64,000 nucleotides of DNA from Candidatus Micropelagos thuwalensis. Its GTDB lineage: Bacteria; Pseudomonadota; Alphaproteobacteria; RS24. Position 1 is the first letter of the stretch. Every line of letters begins with the position of its first letter. Below, in pieces: positions 29,166 to 38,856 of this stretch. The notes beneath the pieces are model-generated. The model was given only the letters and a program-made list of their open reading frames with translations. It did no database searches and had not been told where the DNA came from. Where the stretch lies: positions 22,501 through 86,500 of the forward strand of contig NZ_AWXE01000005.1 of the NCBI RefSeq assembly GCF_000469155.1. Reading direction: 5' to 3'. The position numbers were made by a program, and so were the translations under genes.

Positions 29166-30449
29166 ATGGTCTCTTCTTTTCTTATTCTTGGACTGGTGAT
29201 TCTGGTTCTCATTTTGTTGTCTGGCTTTTTTTCAGGATCAGAAACCGCACTGACCGCCACATCGCGCGCGCGTATGTATCAGTTGGCAAAAGAAAATGAT
29301 AAACGGGCCAAATGGGTTAATAGTCTGTTAGAGCAACATGAAAGATTGCTGAGTGCGATTTTGCTCGGAAACAATCTCGTCAATATTATGGCCTCTGCGC
29401 TGGCGACATCTTTGTTCTTGAAACTTTTCGGGGATACAGGTGTCCTCTATGCCACGCTTGTTATGACCTGTATTGTTGTTATATTCGCAGAAGTACTTCC
29501 CAAGACCTACGCCATTCTAAATCCTGATAATACGTCCTTGCGTGTCGCTGGGGTCATGCGTTTTGTTGTCTGGGTTTTTGCACCTTTCACTCTTGGTCTA
29601 AATTTCATTGCGCGAGGGATCATGCGGCTTCTCGGTTTCAATGCCGATGATGCCGGCAACATTTTGCCTGCTCATGAAGAAATTAGAGGCGCGATAGACA
29701 TGCATCACAGCACGGATGCCGTGACGAAAGGCGACCGCGACATGTTAGGCGGTATTCTGGATTTGAAAGACCTCACTTTAGAAGATGTCATGGTTCACCG
29801 CAAAGGCATGATGATGATTAATATCAGCCTCAAAACCGAAGAAATTGTTCGGCAGGTTCTGGATAGTCCGCATACTCGTATCCCATTTTGGGAAAATGAG
29901 ATTGAAAATATTATCGGCATTCTACATGCCAAAGACTTATTGCGCGCACTCGCCGCCTCCCCAGAAGGTGCCCGGGGTCTAGAGATACGTTCACTCATCT
30001 CACCCCCCTGGTTTGTCCCCGAAACAACCTCCCTCGCTGAACAGCTAAACGCATTTCGAGCACGAAAGGCACATTTCGCGCTCGTCGTGGATGAATATGG
30101 CGGCTTAATGGGTCTTGTGACACTTGAGGATATACTTGAGGAAATTGTCGGGCAGATTGATGACGAGCATGACAATAAAGAAAAAATTCTCATTCCTGCG
30201 GCAGACGGCAGTCTGCTTATTGACGGTAGCATGACAGTAAGGGATTTAAACCGTGAAACGGGGTGGGATTTACCGGAAAATGAAGCCATTACAATTGCCG
30301 GGCTGGTCATTCATGAAGCCCGAGCCATCCCCAAACCGGGGCAAGTTTTTGTGTATTACGGGTTTAGAATTCGTATTATCTCGCGTCATCGCAATCAGAT
30401 TACGCAACTGGAAATAAAATCAGACAAAACGCTCTCTGATGAAACCTAG
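29166..30449 (+). CDS. CNNM/CorC-type transporter (DUF21 - CBS - CorC_HlyC)
   Basis: A 427-residue membrane protein. The N-terminal DUF21/CNNM domain has four hydrophobic segments (about 3-160) and a conserved FFSGSETALTATSRARM. A pair of CBS domains (about 200-320) and a C-terminal CorC_HlyC domain follow (VVDEYGGLMGLVTLEDILEE, about 302-321). Family members are Mg2+/Co2+ efflux or resistance proteins; the haemolysin label is historical. It starts two bases after aroB and shares its transcript, an arrangement common in Rhodospirillales-like genomes. Confidence 0.92.
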   Translation: MVSSFLILGLVILVLILLSGFFSGSETALTATSRARMYQLAKENDKRAKWVNSLLEQHERLLSAILLGNNLVNIMASALATSLFLKLFGDTGVLYATLVMTCIVVIFAEVLPKTYAILNPDNTSLRVAGVMRFVVWVFAPFTLGLNFIARGIMRLLGFNADDAGNILPAHEEIRGAIDMHHSTDAVTKGDRDMLGGILDLKDLTLEDVMVHRKGMMMINISLKTEEIVRQVLDSPHTRIPFWENEIENIIGILHAKDLLRALAASPEGARGLEIRSLISPPWFVPETTSLAEQLNAFRARKAHFALVVDEYGGLMGLVTLEDILEEIVGQIDDEHDNKEKILIPAADGSLLIDGSMTVRDLNRETGWDLPENEAITIAGLVIHEARAIPKPGQVFVYYGFRIRIISRHRNQITQLEIKSDKTLSDET

Positions 30450-30451
30450 GT

Positions 30452-30733
30452 TTAAGAGTTGTCTTTATCCTCAAACGGGGTTCTGGCTCTCAAGTTAAGC
30501 GCATGAATAGGGCCAGCTAATTCCTCTGCCAGACAGTCATTAATCAGTCTGTGCCTTTCAATACGGGTTAACCCGTCAAATTCCGCTGAGGTAATTTTCA
30601 CCAAGAAATGAGTCTCCCCACCCGGCCGAGCGCCTGCATGGCCCTTATGGCGGTGTGACTCATCTAATACATCTAGCCGTTCGGGTGCAAAACGCTCTTC
30701 AAGTTTCTTGATAATCGTATCAACTACTGCCAT
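30452..30733 (-). CDS. BolA family protein
   Basis: A 93-residue BolA-like protein with the helix-turn-helix-like KH fold. The conserved core HRHKGHAGARPGGETHF and the C-terminal RHRLINDCLAEEL...IHALNLRARTP are present. BolA proteins bind [2Fe-2S] clusters with monothiol glutaredoxins and act in iron-sulfur trafficking and envelope gene regulation. The His in the AGARPGGETHF region and a Cys in NDCLAEEL could serve as cluster ligands. It is divergent from the J-domain gene; the two are neighbours in many Alphaproteobacteria. Confidence 0.92.
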   Translation of the reverse strand: MAVVDTIIKKLEERFAPERLDVLDESHRHKGHAGARPGGETHFLVKITSAEFDGLTRIERHRLINDCLAEELAGPIHALNLRARTPFEDKDNS

Positions 30734-30776
30734 AAAGCTTCCTTCATCGTCTTTATCTCAGAAACAATCCAAATTG

Positions 30777-30805
30777 TTGAGACAAAAGACTGTTTTTTTT
30801 ATCTA
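30777..30805 (+). promoter_or_regulatory. Putative sigma-70 promoter of the J-domain/cobS/cobT unit
   Basis: TTGAGA (30777-30782), a 17-base spacer containing eight T, and TATCTA (30800-30805). The ATG of the J-domain gene follows 23 bases later, leaving a very short leader. Confidence 0.5.
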
Positions 30806-30828
30806 CTGCAAACTAGATTATCAGTGTA

Positions 30829-31410
30829 ATGAACCTGAAATCAAAATATTTTGACTCAATACGCATTAGCAAAACCGGCAGCAACGAAGTTGAAGCACAG
30901 GTTACCTGTGACTGGCCCGATTGCAGTGAGGTGGGTTCCTATCCGGCACCCGCCGCCGAGGGGAGTTCGGAGAAGCGTTATTTCTGTCTCGAGCATATAA
31001 GAACCTATAATCAGAGCTTCAACTTTTTTGAAGGCATGAGCGAGGCTGATATTGCGGCGTTTCAAAGAAGTGCACGGACGGGCCACCGTCCCACTTGGAC
31101 GATGGGCGCAAACCGGAACACTCCCGGTCAAAGCGGGAACTGGCAATGGCAAGACCCACTGGACCTTGTTTCGGAAGTCTCTGACGGAAAAGCGCGTGCA
31201 CCCGTTAAGCGCGCCTCATCCGGTCAAATACGCGCGCTCGAAGTTTTAGAATTAGATGAGAACGCAACAGCAGAAGAAGTAAAAACGCGCTATAAAGCCC
31301 GAATAAAAAAGTTTCACCCTGATGCCAATAATGGCGATCGTAGCTATGAAGAAAAACTTAATAAGGTCATTCAAGCGTATAACTATTTAAAGGCTTCGGG
31401 CTTTTGTTAA
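30829..31410 (+). CDS. J-domain (DnaJ-like) protein
   Basis: A 193-residue protein. The N-terminal region has a Cys pair and His (VTCDWPDCSEVG...YFCLEHI), suggesting a small zinc site. The J domain is C-terminal (about 138-193: ALEVLELDENATAEEVKTRYKARIKKFHPDANNGD), with the HPD tripeptide present. It would stimulate DnaK-type ATPases. It is 60 bases upstream of cobS, and this J-protein/cobS/cobT order is conserved in Alphaproteobacteria, suggesting a chaperone role in assembling the CobST complex (inference). Confidence 0.9.
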   Translation: MNLKSKYFDSIRISKTGSNEVEAQVTCDWPDCSEVGSYPAPAAEGSSEKRYFCLEHIRTYNQSFNFFEGMSEADIAAFQRSARTGHRPTWTMGANRNTPGQSGNWQWQDPLDLVSEVSDGKARAPVKRASSGQIRALEVLELDENATAEEVKTRYKARIKKFHPDANNGDRSYEEKLNKVIQAYNYLKASGFC

Positions 31411-31470
31411 GCTCCTAGTGACCTAAATCATAAATTAGTAATTTCTCGCGTTAAAGATAAGGAAATCTAA

Positions 31471-32460
31471 ATGACTGCCGAAAGTAATTCCGACATGCCC
31501 AACGAACCCGACATTGAAGTAAATGTCGGAGAAACTTTCGGGTTTGAAAGCTCGCTTAAAGTGCCAGCATTCTCTCAATCATGCGAATATGTTCCTGAAC
31601 TAGACGAGGATTACCTGTTAGACCCTCAGACAACCCGTGCATTACTTGCCGGTTTTGCAAATAACCGACGCGTCATGGTTCAGGGTTATCACGGAACCGG
31701 AAAATCCACTCATATTGAACAAATCGCCGCGCGGTTGAATTGGCCATGTATCCGCATCAATTTGGATAGTCATGTCAGCCGAATTGATTTGATTGGTAAA
31801 GAAGCCATTGTTTTGCGCGATGGCAAACAAGTTACCGAGTTTAAGGAAGGTATCCTGCCATGGGCACTGCAAAGACCTGTGGCTTTGGTTTTTGATGAAT
31901 ATGATGCTGGTCGCCCTGATGTTATGTTCGTTATCCAGCGTATTCTGGAAGTCTCAGGCAAACTAACTTTACTCGACCAAAATAAAGTCATCCGCCCACA
32001 TCCATGGTTCAGACTTTTTGCAACAACCAACACAATTGGTCTCGGCGATACCTCAGGTCTGTATCATGGTACCCAGCAGATTAACCAAGGCCAGATGGAC
32101 AGATGGAATATTGTCACCAGCCTGAATTACCTCCCGCATGAGGAGGAGGTTAAGATTATTCTTTCCAAGGAAAAAGATTTCAATAACGAGGAAGGCCAAA
32201 AAACGGTTGCTTCTATGGTGCAAGTTGCCGACCTCACCCGTGCTGCATTTATTAATGGTGATATTTCAACCGTCATGTCACCACGGACTGTCCTAACATG
32301 GGCTGAAAATTCACGTATTTTTGATGATATTGGCCTCGCTTTCCAACTGACTTTCCTGAATAAATGCGACGAGCTTGAGCGCCCGACCGTAGCCGAGTTT
32401 TACCAAAGATGCTTTGGTGAAGACCTTCCTGAAAAGGCCGTTAACATTTTAGCTTCCTAA
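31471..32460 (+). CDS. cobS: Cobaltochelatase subunit CobS (AAA+ ATPase)
   Basis: A 329-residue AAA+ MoxR-like ATPase. It has the CobS N-terminus ([13 protein letters not shown]), Walker [14 protein letters not shown] (about 72-84), Walker [12 protein letters not shown] (about 137-147) and sensor region [11 protein letters not shown]. With CobT it forms the ATPase ring that drives CobN to insert cobalt into hydrogenobyrinate a,c-diamide in aerobic B12 synthesis. The stop overlaps the cobT start by one base (TAATG). AAGGAAAT precedes its own start. Confidence 0.96.
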   Translation: MTAESNSDMPNEPDIEVNVGETFGFESSLKVPAFSQSCEYVPELDEDYLLDPQTTRALLAGFANNRRVMVQGYHGTGKSTHIEQIAARLNWPCIRINLDSHVSRIDLIGKEAIVLRDGKQVTEFKEGILPWALQRPVALVFDEYDAGRPDVMFVIQRILEVSGKLTLLDQNKVIRPHPWFRLFATTNTIGLGDTSGLYHGTQQINQGQMDRWNIVTSLNYLPHEEEVKIILSKEKDFNNEEGQKTVASMVQVADLTRAAFINGDISTVMSPRTVLTWAENSRIFDDIGLAFQLTFLNKCDELERPTVAEFYQRCFGEDLPEKAVNILAS

Positions 32461-34379
32461 TGACAGAAGAAACGATTGACAGGTTCAAAAGAGCTATCAG
32501 CCAGACCATGCGGTCACTGGCTGAGAATGACGAATTGGATGTCACTTTCGGAACTGAAACGCCGTCAGTCGTTGGTAATCGCGTGCGCCTGCCGCTTCCG
32601 CCTCGGGATTTACCTAAAAAAGATCGCACACTTCTTCGTGGTCAAGCTGACAGCATAGCTTTGCAACTGGCGCATCATGACAAGCCTCTCAGTGCCAAAA
32701 ACAGACCTGTCGAACTAGATGCGCGTGCAATTTTCGATCGGTTGGAGAATGTTCGCTATGAGTCGATTGGTGCTAACCAAATGCCCGGTGTCGCAGAAAA
32801 TTTACAACTTATGCATCAAACCATTTGCGAGAAAGAGGGCTTGGCGAATTTAACCGAGCGCGAAGATGCGCCAATGGATGTCGCACTGGCCTATCTCGTA
32901 CGTGAACGACTCTCCGGTCAACACCCCCCAGCAGCTGCCGCACCTACTGTTGCAGCATGGAAGGAATGGATTGAAGAACGCATTGGCGACGGCCTGGATG
33001 ACCTTGTTGAAATTATGAATGACCAAGAGGCATTTGCCGCGAAAACCCGACAGCTTTTAGCCGACCTCGAACTTGTTGACTCCGAAGGCACAGACGCCTC
33101 AGAAGAAGGTGAGGATGAAGGCGAAGACAATAATAATGAAAATGATGAGAATGATGGCGAAGACGGTACTGCTGATCAAGAAGAAGGTAGCGGATCGGAA
33201 GATATGGAAACCGGCAGTGAAATGCCGGAGGGCGAAGAACAAACCGTCCAGATGGATAGCGAAGAAATTGATATGGATGCCGAGGGTGAGGAAGCTGGCG
33301 AGGCTGTCAGGTCTCAACGCCCTGACAGTTCGCCGGATTCGACGAAATCCAACTATCAAGTTTTCACAACACGTTTTGATGAAACTGTTGAGGCAGAGGA
33401 TTTGTGCGATGGTGAAGAACTTAATCGCCTACGTACCTATCTAGACCAACAACTTAGTCATTTACAGGGAGCTGTTTCCAGACTTGCAAACAGACTACAA
33501 CGCCGCCTGCAAGCCAAGCAAAACAGATCTTGGGATTTCGATCTTGAGGAAGGTTATCTAGATGCCGCACGTCTATCGCGTGTGGTTGTTGACCCCAGCA
33601 ATCCCCTATCGTTCAAAATGGAACGTGACATGGATTTTAGGGACACTGTCGTTACTCTATTGATTGACAACTCTGGCTCAATGCGGGGGCGTCCGATAAC
33701 CGTTGCTGCCATGAGTGCCGACATTCTTGCCAGAACATTGGAAAGATGCGGCGTGAAAACTGAAATTCTTGGGTTTACAACGCGCGCTTGGAAAGGTGGG
33801 CAGGCCAGAGAGTCATGGATGGCAGATGGCAAACCCGCACATCCCGGCAGACTGAATGATTTACGCCATATTGTTTACAAACAAGCTGATATACCATGGC
33901 GTCGAGCACGACGTAATTTAGGCCTTATGATGCGCGAAGGTCTGCTGAAAGAAAATATTGACGGTGAGGCTCTCGTCTGGGCTTATCAACGTCTTTTAGC
34001 ACGTCCGGAACAGCGCCGGATATTGATGGTTATATCGGACGGCGCGCCGGTCGATGACAGCACATTAAGCGTCAATGCAGGCAATTATTTGGAAAAACAT
34101 CTGCGGCAGGTAATTGAAGAAATCGAAAGTCGTTCTCCGGTGGAACTCATTGCCATCGGCATTGGTCACGATGTGACACGCTACTACCGTCGGGCAGTGA
34201 CGATTGTCGATGCCGAACAATTGGGTGGTGTGATGACTGAAAAACTAGCAGAACTTTTTGATGACACACTGCCTGCCAATAAACCCGAAAAGCGCTTACC
34301 GGCCATGCCAAAGACCCATAGCATGTTACAAACCACGTCGGGCTTAAGCACCAAAATGGATAAGACGCCAGTAAGATAA
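32460..34379 (+). CDS. cobT: Cobaltochelatase subunit CobT
   Basis: A 639-residue CobT with an N-terminal CobT domain, an extremely acidic low-complexity linker (about residues 205-285, mostly Glu/Asp/Asn/Gly) and a C-terminal VWA domain. The VWA domain carries the MIDAS motif DNSGSM (about 401-406) and ISDGAPVDD (about 527-535). The acidic linker is typical of CobT. Stop-start overlap with cobS implies coupled translation. A cobN gene is not in the window. Confidence 0.96.
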   Translation: MTEETIDRFKRAISQTMRSLAENDELDVTFGTETPSVVGNRVRLPLPPRDLPKKDRTLLRGQADSIALQLAHHDKPLSAKNRPVELDARAIFDRLENVRYESIGANQMPGVAENLQLMHQTICEKEGLANLTEREDAPMDVALAYLVRERLSGQHPPAAAAPTVAAWKEWIEERIGDGLDDLVEIMNDQEAFAAKTRQLLADLELVDSEGTDASEEGEDEGEDNNNENDENDGEDGTADQEEGSGSEDMETGSEMPEGEEQTVQMDSEEIDMDAEGEEAGEAVRSQRPDSSPDSTKSNYQVFTTRFDETVEAEDLCDGEELNRLRTYLDQQLSHLQGAVSRLANRLQRRLQAKQNRSWDFDLEEGYLDAARLSRVVVDPSNPLSFKMERDMDFRDTVVTLLIDNSGSMRGRPITVAAMSADILARTLERCGVKTEILGFTTRAWKGGQARESWMADGKPAHPGRLNDLRHIVYKQADIPWRRARRNLGLMMREGLLKENIDGEALVWAYQRLLARPEQRRILMVISDGAPVDDSTLSVNAGNYLEKHLRQVIEEIESRSPVELIAIGIGHDVTRYYRRAVTIVDAEQLGGVMTEKLAELFDDTLPANKPEKRLPAMPKTHSMLQTTSGLSTKMDKTPVR

Positions 34380-34453
34380 TCAGTAATTATTTCAACTGAA
34401 TGGGAAGCGACATGTTTTATAAGCGGTTCACCGCATAATTTTTTCTATTTTTT

Positions 34454-34471
34454 AAAATGCGGCAAGCCGCA
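34454..34471 (-). terminator. Rho-independent terminator of rpmB
   Basis: Six bases after the rpmB stop the minus strand reads TGCGG-CTTG-CCGCA followed by TTTT and A-rich sequence. The palindrome covers 34458-34471. GC-rich stem, tetraloop and T-run fit an intrinsic terminator. Confidence 0.6.
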
Positions 34472-34476
34472 GAGTT

Positions 34477-34776
34477 CTATGATGTAGCGAGACGCAGAGC
34501 GATTTGCTTTTTAAGTTTTAGAGCGCGCGGAGAAAGCTGAGCATCTTTGGCCTTCAAAAGGAAAGCATCAATACCACCAACATGCTCAACAGTCCGAAGC
34601 GCATGTGCGCTAATCCGGAACTTGAGCGCTTTACCAAGCTTTTCACTTGGCAAGCTGACCTGCTGTAAATTGGGAAGAAACTTCCGCCGTGTTTTGTTAA
34701 CGGCATGACTCACATTGTTACCTGACATTACTGCTTTGCCGGTTAATTCACAAACACGAGACATCATCTTCTCCAA
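34477..34776 (-). CDS. rpmB: 50S ribosomal protein L28
   Basis: A 99-residue L28, beginning [21 protein letters not shown] after three extra codons (MEKM in the longest reading; the ATG at 34767 is the conventional start). The C-terminal extension (about 65-99) is typical of Alphaproteobacteria. A Shine-Dalgarno GGAGAAG lies just upstream. It is monocistronic with a near-consensus promoter (34824-34852) and a terminator (34454-34471). Confidence 0.97.
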   Translation of the reverse strand: MEKMMSRVCELTGKAVMSGNNVSHAVNKTRRKFLPNLQQVSLPSEKLGKALKFRISAHALRTVEHVGGIDAFLLKAKDAQLSPRALKLKKQIALRLATS

Positions 34777-34823
34777 AAAAGGGTTAACACGTTATTTTCA
34801 AACGCATTGGTTTCAAGGTCGGT

Positions 34824-34852
34824 TTTATATGGGGGAGATCCCTCTCCGTCAA
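34824..34852 (-). promoter_or_regulatory. Sigma-70 promoter of rpmB
   Basis: On the minus strand TTGACG (34852-34847), a 17-base spacer and TATAAA (34829-34824). Near-consensus hexamers with ideal spacing, about 40 bases of leader before the rpmB start. Confidence 0.7.
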
Positions 34853-35048
34853 GCCCCTCTGTGGCCTATATAGAAAAAACCTGCACCGGAGTGAAAATAA
34901 TGAAACATGAGAATAAAAAAAACCGCCGGGAGCAACTAACTTAAGAGGGGGAGGGAGAAGTTTTATGGTGTTGCTACCGACGGTTAAAACAGCAATCTGT
35001 TTAAGTAGACTATCCCAGAAAAATACCTCAACTGCCAAACACGTCTGT

Positions 35049-35062
35049 TCACATAAATGTGA
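35049..35062. promoter_or_regulatory. 14-bp perfect palindrome, possible operator
   Basis: TCACAT-AA-ATGTGA is perfectly symmetric and lies in the divergent rpmB/helicase region. It resembles a CRP/FNR-type half-site pair in inverted orientation, but the spacing differs from the usual TGTGA-N6-TCACA. No other copy was noticed in the window. Confidence 0.3.
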
Positions 35063-35281
35063 GGGCTATTCATCCCCTGTTTGATTTCAAAAATGCGAGA
35101 ATCAATACATAAATTAAAAGCTTCAATAACGCTAAACTAGCGTAAACACACCACATTTAGTCGTGAACGAATGGGGAAGTGCTACTATGTAAGTGATTCG
35201 GACACTTTATGTTCGATTTATGTTCTTTTTCTCCTATTTTTTCGGTTTTGCACGCATCACACTTGCAAATTCCCCCCTCCT

Positions 35282-38023
35282 ATGACCAGATTGTCTTTCA
35301 TGTCTTCCTACTCTTCTCATGTGTCTAGTCCTGTAACGGCTGTATTGGGTCCGACTAATACAGGCAAAACCCACTTAGCTATTGAGCGTATGCTCGGTTA
35401 TGAAACTGGCATGATTGGTTTTCCCCTGCGTCTACTGGCGCGGGAAGTTTATGACCGTATTGTAAAGCTAAAAGGCGCTGGTCAAGTTGCATTGATTACG
35501 GGTGAAGAAAAGATATTACCGCCAGATCCGGCCTATTATATCTGCACCGTAGAGGCCATGCCCATTAGTAAGTCGGTTGATTTTATGGCAATTGATGAAA
35601 TTCAACTCGCGGCTGATGCCGAGAGGGGGCATATTTTTACCGACCGCTTACTTCATGCGCGCGGTAATCAAGAGACCATGCTGCTCGGTGCGGCGACGAT
35701 GGTTCCTATGATTAAGCAACTTCTCCCAAAGGCACATATTATCTCCCGACCCCGGCTGTCCACACTCAGCTATGCCGGCTCGAAAAAACTATCCCGTCTC
35801 CCCCGACGCACCGCTATCACCTCTTTCTCGGTAGATAGTGTTTACGCGATAGCCGAAGTTGTGCGCCAGCAAAAAGGTGGCGCAGCAGTTGTTATGGGGG
35901 CTTTAAGCCCACGGACACGAAATGCCCAAGTCGAAATGTATCAGTCGGGGGAAGTTGACTTCATGGTTGCCACTGATGCGATTGGCATGGGGCTTAATAT
36001 GGATGTGGATCATGTCGCATTTGCACAGACGCGAAAATTCGACGGCAGAAACCACCGCGAATTGGTAGCCTCAGAACTCGCTCAAGTTGCCGGACGCGCC
36101 GGACGCCATACTTCTGACGGTACTTTTGGTGTGACGGGCGAAATGCCGGCGCTTGAGGAGTCATTGGTCGAGCAAATTGAAAACAACATATTTGAACCAA
36201 TACGACGGCTTATGTGGCGTAACCCCAATCTGGATTTCTCCTCAGTTGAAGCGTTGAAAATTTCTCTTGAAGCATCACCTCCCACCAGAGGGCTTATACG
36301 TGTCCCCATTACGATTGATATGCAGGCTCTGAATATGATGACGACTGACCCCTCTATCAAAGACCGTGCTGTGGACGAAAACAGCATTCGGTTACTCTGG
36401 GAAGTGGCTCAAATTCCTGACTTTAGAAAAACAATTATTGGGGAACACGCTTCCATTTTAGGCGATATATTTTTGTTCTTATCTGGTGATCAAGCCATAC
36501 TCCCTGCAAAATGGATAGAAGAACGCATCGCCAGATGCGACAGAACTGACGGCGACCTTGATACGCTTGGTTCCCGTCTTGCACATATCCGAACCTGGAC
36601 TTATGTCACCCAAAAAAATGGATGGGTTGAAAACCAGCGTTACTGGCAGGCACAGGCACGCCAGGTAGAAGACAAACTCTCTGATGCCTTGCACCAGGGC
36701 TTGATGAAACAATTTGTGGACACAAGGTCATCCATTTTATTAAAACGATTACAGGGACGCGATGAAGCCGAGGCTGAAATTGATGCTATGGGTGATGTGC
36801 ATGTTGAAGGTGAATATGCAGGCCGTATTGAAGGGTTACACTTTACGAAAGACAATCGTATGACCAACTCCCCGCCCCGAACTGTAAGAGCAGCTATCGA
36901 AAAAGTCGTCGGACAAGAACTCCGTAACCGCGCTAGCGAGCTTGCGGCCTGTCCGGATGATGAATTAAAGCTCAATGAACAAGGCGAAATCTTCTGGCAC
37001 CAATCCTGTATTGCTAAACTCGTCGCTGGGCGTAACTTGCTGTCGCCTGAAATCAAATTGCTCGCTGATGAAAGCCTTGTCGGTACACCGCGCAATCAAA
37101 TTGAAGCAAGATTGGCAGCTTTTGTAAGACGCCATCTGGATACATTACTCGCGCCGCTTATCACCATGAAAGATGACGAAAGTCTCAACGGGTTGGCCCG
37201 AGGGCTAGCGTTCCAAATTGTTGAACATGGGGGGCACATTCCCCGCGCCAACATCGCAGAAACATTATCAGAAACAGACCAGCCTGCACGAGCAGGATTA
37301 AGAAAGCTCGGCCTGCGTTTTGGCACTTATGATGTTTTTATGCCTGCGCTCTTAAAACCGGGTCCCGCCCGAGGACTGGCTATGCTTTGGTCCCATTTCA
37401 ATAACCGCAATGCTGTGGAGGATCTGGCACTTGCACCTGCACCGGGGTTAACCTCCTGTGTGCGTCAGGGCGAGCTCCCCGACGGGTTTTATCGATCTCT
37501 GGGCTTCAGGATTTATGGCAAACGTGCCATCCGGCTGGATATGCTGGAAAGATTGGCAGACCTTATTCGCAAGGCTATTGAAGCTAATAACGAAAATAAT
37601 GAATTCGAAATAACAGCAGATATGGTGTCCCTCATGGGGTGCAGTCACGATGAAATGGCGGAAATTCTCAAAGGACTTGGCTATGGTTCCAAGCCAAAAC
37701 CTCAAAAGGAAACCAAATCAGTTAATGAAGATGCCGACAATCAAACCCCAAATGGTGGCTTAGTTGAAAATGATGCAGGTGAAGAAAAACCAAAAGAAGA
37801 CAACGAACAAAAAGTCACCTTGCTTTGGTTTCCTAAAAAGCGGCCTACACGCAAAGCTAAATCTAAAAAGAAGACCACGAAAAATCAAAATGCAGTTAAA
37901 AAAAGCGGACAAACACAGGATAAAAGACGTAACAAATCCACCTCAAAACAAAACTATGAAAAGAAAATGGATCCCAATTCACCTTTTGCCGTTCTCCAAA
38001 GTCTCAAGGACAATAATAAGTGA
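35282..38023 (+). CDS. SUV3-like ATP-dependent RNA helicase
   Basis: About 913 residues from the ATG at 35282. An in-frame ATG at 35171 would add 37 hydrophobic, poorly conserved-looking residues, and ATG 35300 is another option; none has a clear Shine-Dalgarno sequence. Domain 1 has Walker A GPTNTGKTHLAIERM and DEIQ in MAIDEIQLAADAERG; domain 2 ends with LAQVAGRAGRH. This is the pattern of mitochondrial SUV3, the helicase of the RNA degradosome, whose bacterial relatives are common in Alphaproteobacteria. The last 90 residues are a strongly basic Lys/Arg tail that probably binds RNA. The stop overlaps the GTG start of the S4 gene (GTGA). Confidence 0.9.
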   Translation: MTRLSFMSSYSSHVSSPVTAVLGPTNTGKTHLAIERMLGYETGMIGFPLRLLAREVYDRIVKLKGAGQVALITGEEKILPPDPAYYICTVEAMPISKSVDFMAIDEIQLAADAERGHIFTDRLLHARGNQETMLLGAATMVPMIKQLLPKAHIISRPRLSTLSYAGSKKLSRLPRRTAITSFSVDSVYAIAEVVRQQKGGAAVVMGALSPRTRNAQVEMYQSGEVDFMVATDAIGMGLNMDVDHVAFAQTRKFDGRNHRELVASELAQVAGRAGRHTSDGTFGVTGEMPALEESLVEQIENNIFEPIRRLMWRNPNLDFSSVEALKISLEASPPTRGLIRVPITIDMQALNMMTTDPSIKDRAVDENSIRLLWEVAQIPDFRKTIIGEHASILGDIFLFLSGDQAILPAKWIEERIARCDRTDGDLDTLGSRLAHIRTWTYVTQKNGWVENQRYWQAQARQVEDKLSDALHQGLMKQFVDTRSSILLKRLQGRDEAEAEIDAMGDVHVEGEYAGRIEGLHFTKDNRMTNSPPRTVRAAIEKVVGQELRNRASELAACPDDELKLNEQGEIFWHQSCIAKLVAGRNLLSPEIKLLADESLVGTPRNQIEARLAAFVRRHLDTLLAPLITMKDDESLNGLARGLAFQIVEHGGHIPRANIAETLSETDQPARAGLRKLGLRFGTYDVFMPALLKPGPARGLAMLWSHFNNRNAVEDLALAPAPGLTSCVRQGELPDGFYRSLGFRIYGKRAIRLDMLERLADLIRKAIEANNENNEFEITADMVSLMGCSHDEMAEILKGLGYGSKPKPQKETKSVNEDADNQTPNGGLVENDAGEEKPKEDNEQKVTLLWFPKKRPTRKAKSKKKTTKNQNAVKKSGQTQDKRRNKSTSKQNYEKKMDPNSPFAVLQSLKDNNK

Positions 38024-38346
38024 GCAAAATGACGGAGCAAGATAGTCTCAGAGTGGATAAGTATCTCTGGTTTGCACGCTTCTTCAAAACTCGGTCACTC
38101 GCCACAAAACGCGCCAATGGAGGTCGTATCCGCATAAACGGAAATAAAATAAAAAAATCAAGCGACACTGTAAGGATTGGCGATATTTTAACTTTTGCGC
38201 AGGGCAATGAGATACGGGTTATTCGGGTGCTTAATTTGGGAACCCGACGGGGACCAGCTCAAGAAGCGCAAAGTTTGTATGAAGACATAACCCCAAATGA
38301 GGACACAGATGAGGCGACAAGAGATAAACTGCTTGCCAAAATGTAA
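38020..38346 (+). CDS. S4-domain RNA-binding protein (Hsp15-like)
   Basis: A 108-residue protein with an N-terminal S4 domain (about 9-60: LRVDKYLWFARFFKTRSLATKR then NGGRIRINGNKIKKSS). It resembles Hsp15, which recycles 50S subunits carrying nascent chains after heat shock. The likely start is GTG at 38020, overlapping the helicase stop; an ATG three codons on (38029) is possible. Translational coupling to the SUV3-like helicase suggests a shared RNA-quality role, which is inference. Confidence 0.9.
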   Translation: MSKMTEQDSLRVDKYLWFARFFKTRSLATKRANGGRIRINGNKIKKSSDTVRIGDILTFAQGNEIRVIRVLNLGTRRGPAQEAQSLYEDITPNEDTDEATRDKLLAKM

Positions 38347-38367
38347 AAATGACAATATTTCAACTGC

Positions 38368-38817
38368 ATGTTTAATCGCCTGAAAAGCTTATTTGAAAGC
38401 CCTGAAGCCTCGCCGGAGACGGAAGATAAATTATCTATCGCAGCCGCCGCATTACTTACCCATGCCGCACGGCTGGACGGACAGGCCGACGGCATTGAAA
38501 TAAACACCTTGCGTCACATCTTGCAGGACGGATTCAGCCTTTCCGAAGATGAGACGCAAGAGCTAATGACACTGGCTGACACCCTCGAGTCCGAAGCCAA
38601 TGATCTATATCGATGGACTAAGGTGATTAACGCACATTACGAACTTCCCCAGAAAATTGTTCTGGTGGAAAAACTTTGGATGGTTGTTCTTTCTGATGGC
38701 AGGCTAGATGATTACGAAGCGAACTTGCTTCGTCGCATTTCCGGGCTTATACATGTCCCAGATATTGAAACCGGAGCAGCACGGCAAAGAGCGGCAACTA
38801 ATCTGGGCCTTAATTAG
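38368..38817 (+). CDS. TerB-like family protein
   Basis: A 149-residue all-helical protein with the TerB/DjlA-N fold: repeated acidic helix pairs around AALLTHAARLDGQADGIE (about 27-44) and VLSDGRLDDYEANLLRRIS (about 107-125). These DG-x-x-D/E motifs bind metal in TerB. In Alphaproteobacteria this gene sits between the S4-domain gene and the ferredoxin; tellurite resistance is not implied. Function unknown. Confidence 0.85.
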   Translation: MFNRLKSLFESPEASPETEDKLSIAAAALLTHAARLDGQADGIEINTLRHILQDGFSLSEDETQELMTLADTLESEANDLYRWTKVINAHYELPQKIVLVEKLWMVVLSDGRLDDYEANLLRRISGLIHVPDIETGAARQRAATNLGLN

Positions 38818-38856
38818 CTGTAAGACCGCCAAAACGATAGTAAGAATGGATAAAGC

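Larger units (their letters stand above)
34777..35281. other. Roughly 500-base divergent region between rpmB and the helicase gene
   Basis: No protein gene is supported: an 84-codon minus-strand ORF here covers the rpmB promoter and looks non-coding. It holds the rpmB promoter, a 14-bp perfect palindrome (35049-35062) and a second inverted repeat ACGCTA-AAC-TAGCGT (35129-35143). The helicase start is uncertain, so part of 35171-35281 could be coding. No clear -35/-10 pair for the helicase is seen. Confidence 0.55.

Noticed and set aside
31411-31470. Cobalamin riboswitch before cobS, or before the PduO gene at 54371-54437
   Set aside because: The intergenic spaces are 60-67 bases, too short, and show no B12-box-like sequence.
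34784-35038. 84-codon minus-strand ORF upstream of rpmB
   Set aside because: It spans the near-consensus rpmB promoter (34824-34852), has no ribosome-binding site and its translation looks unstructured and cysteine/phenylalanine-rich like random sequence.
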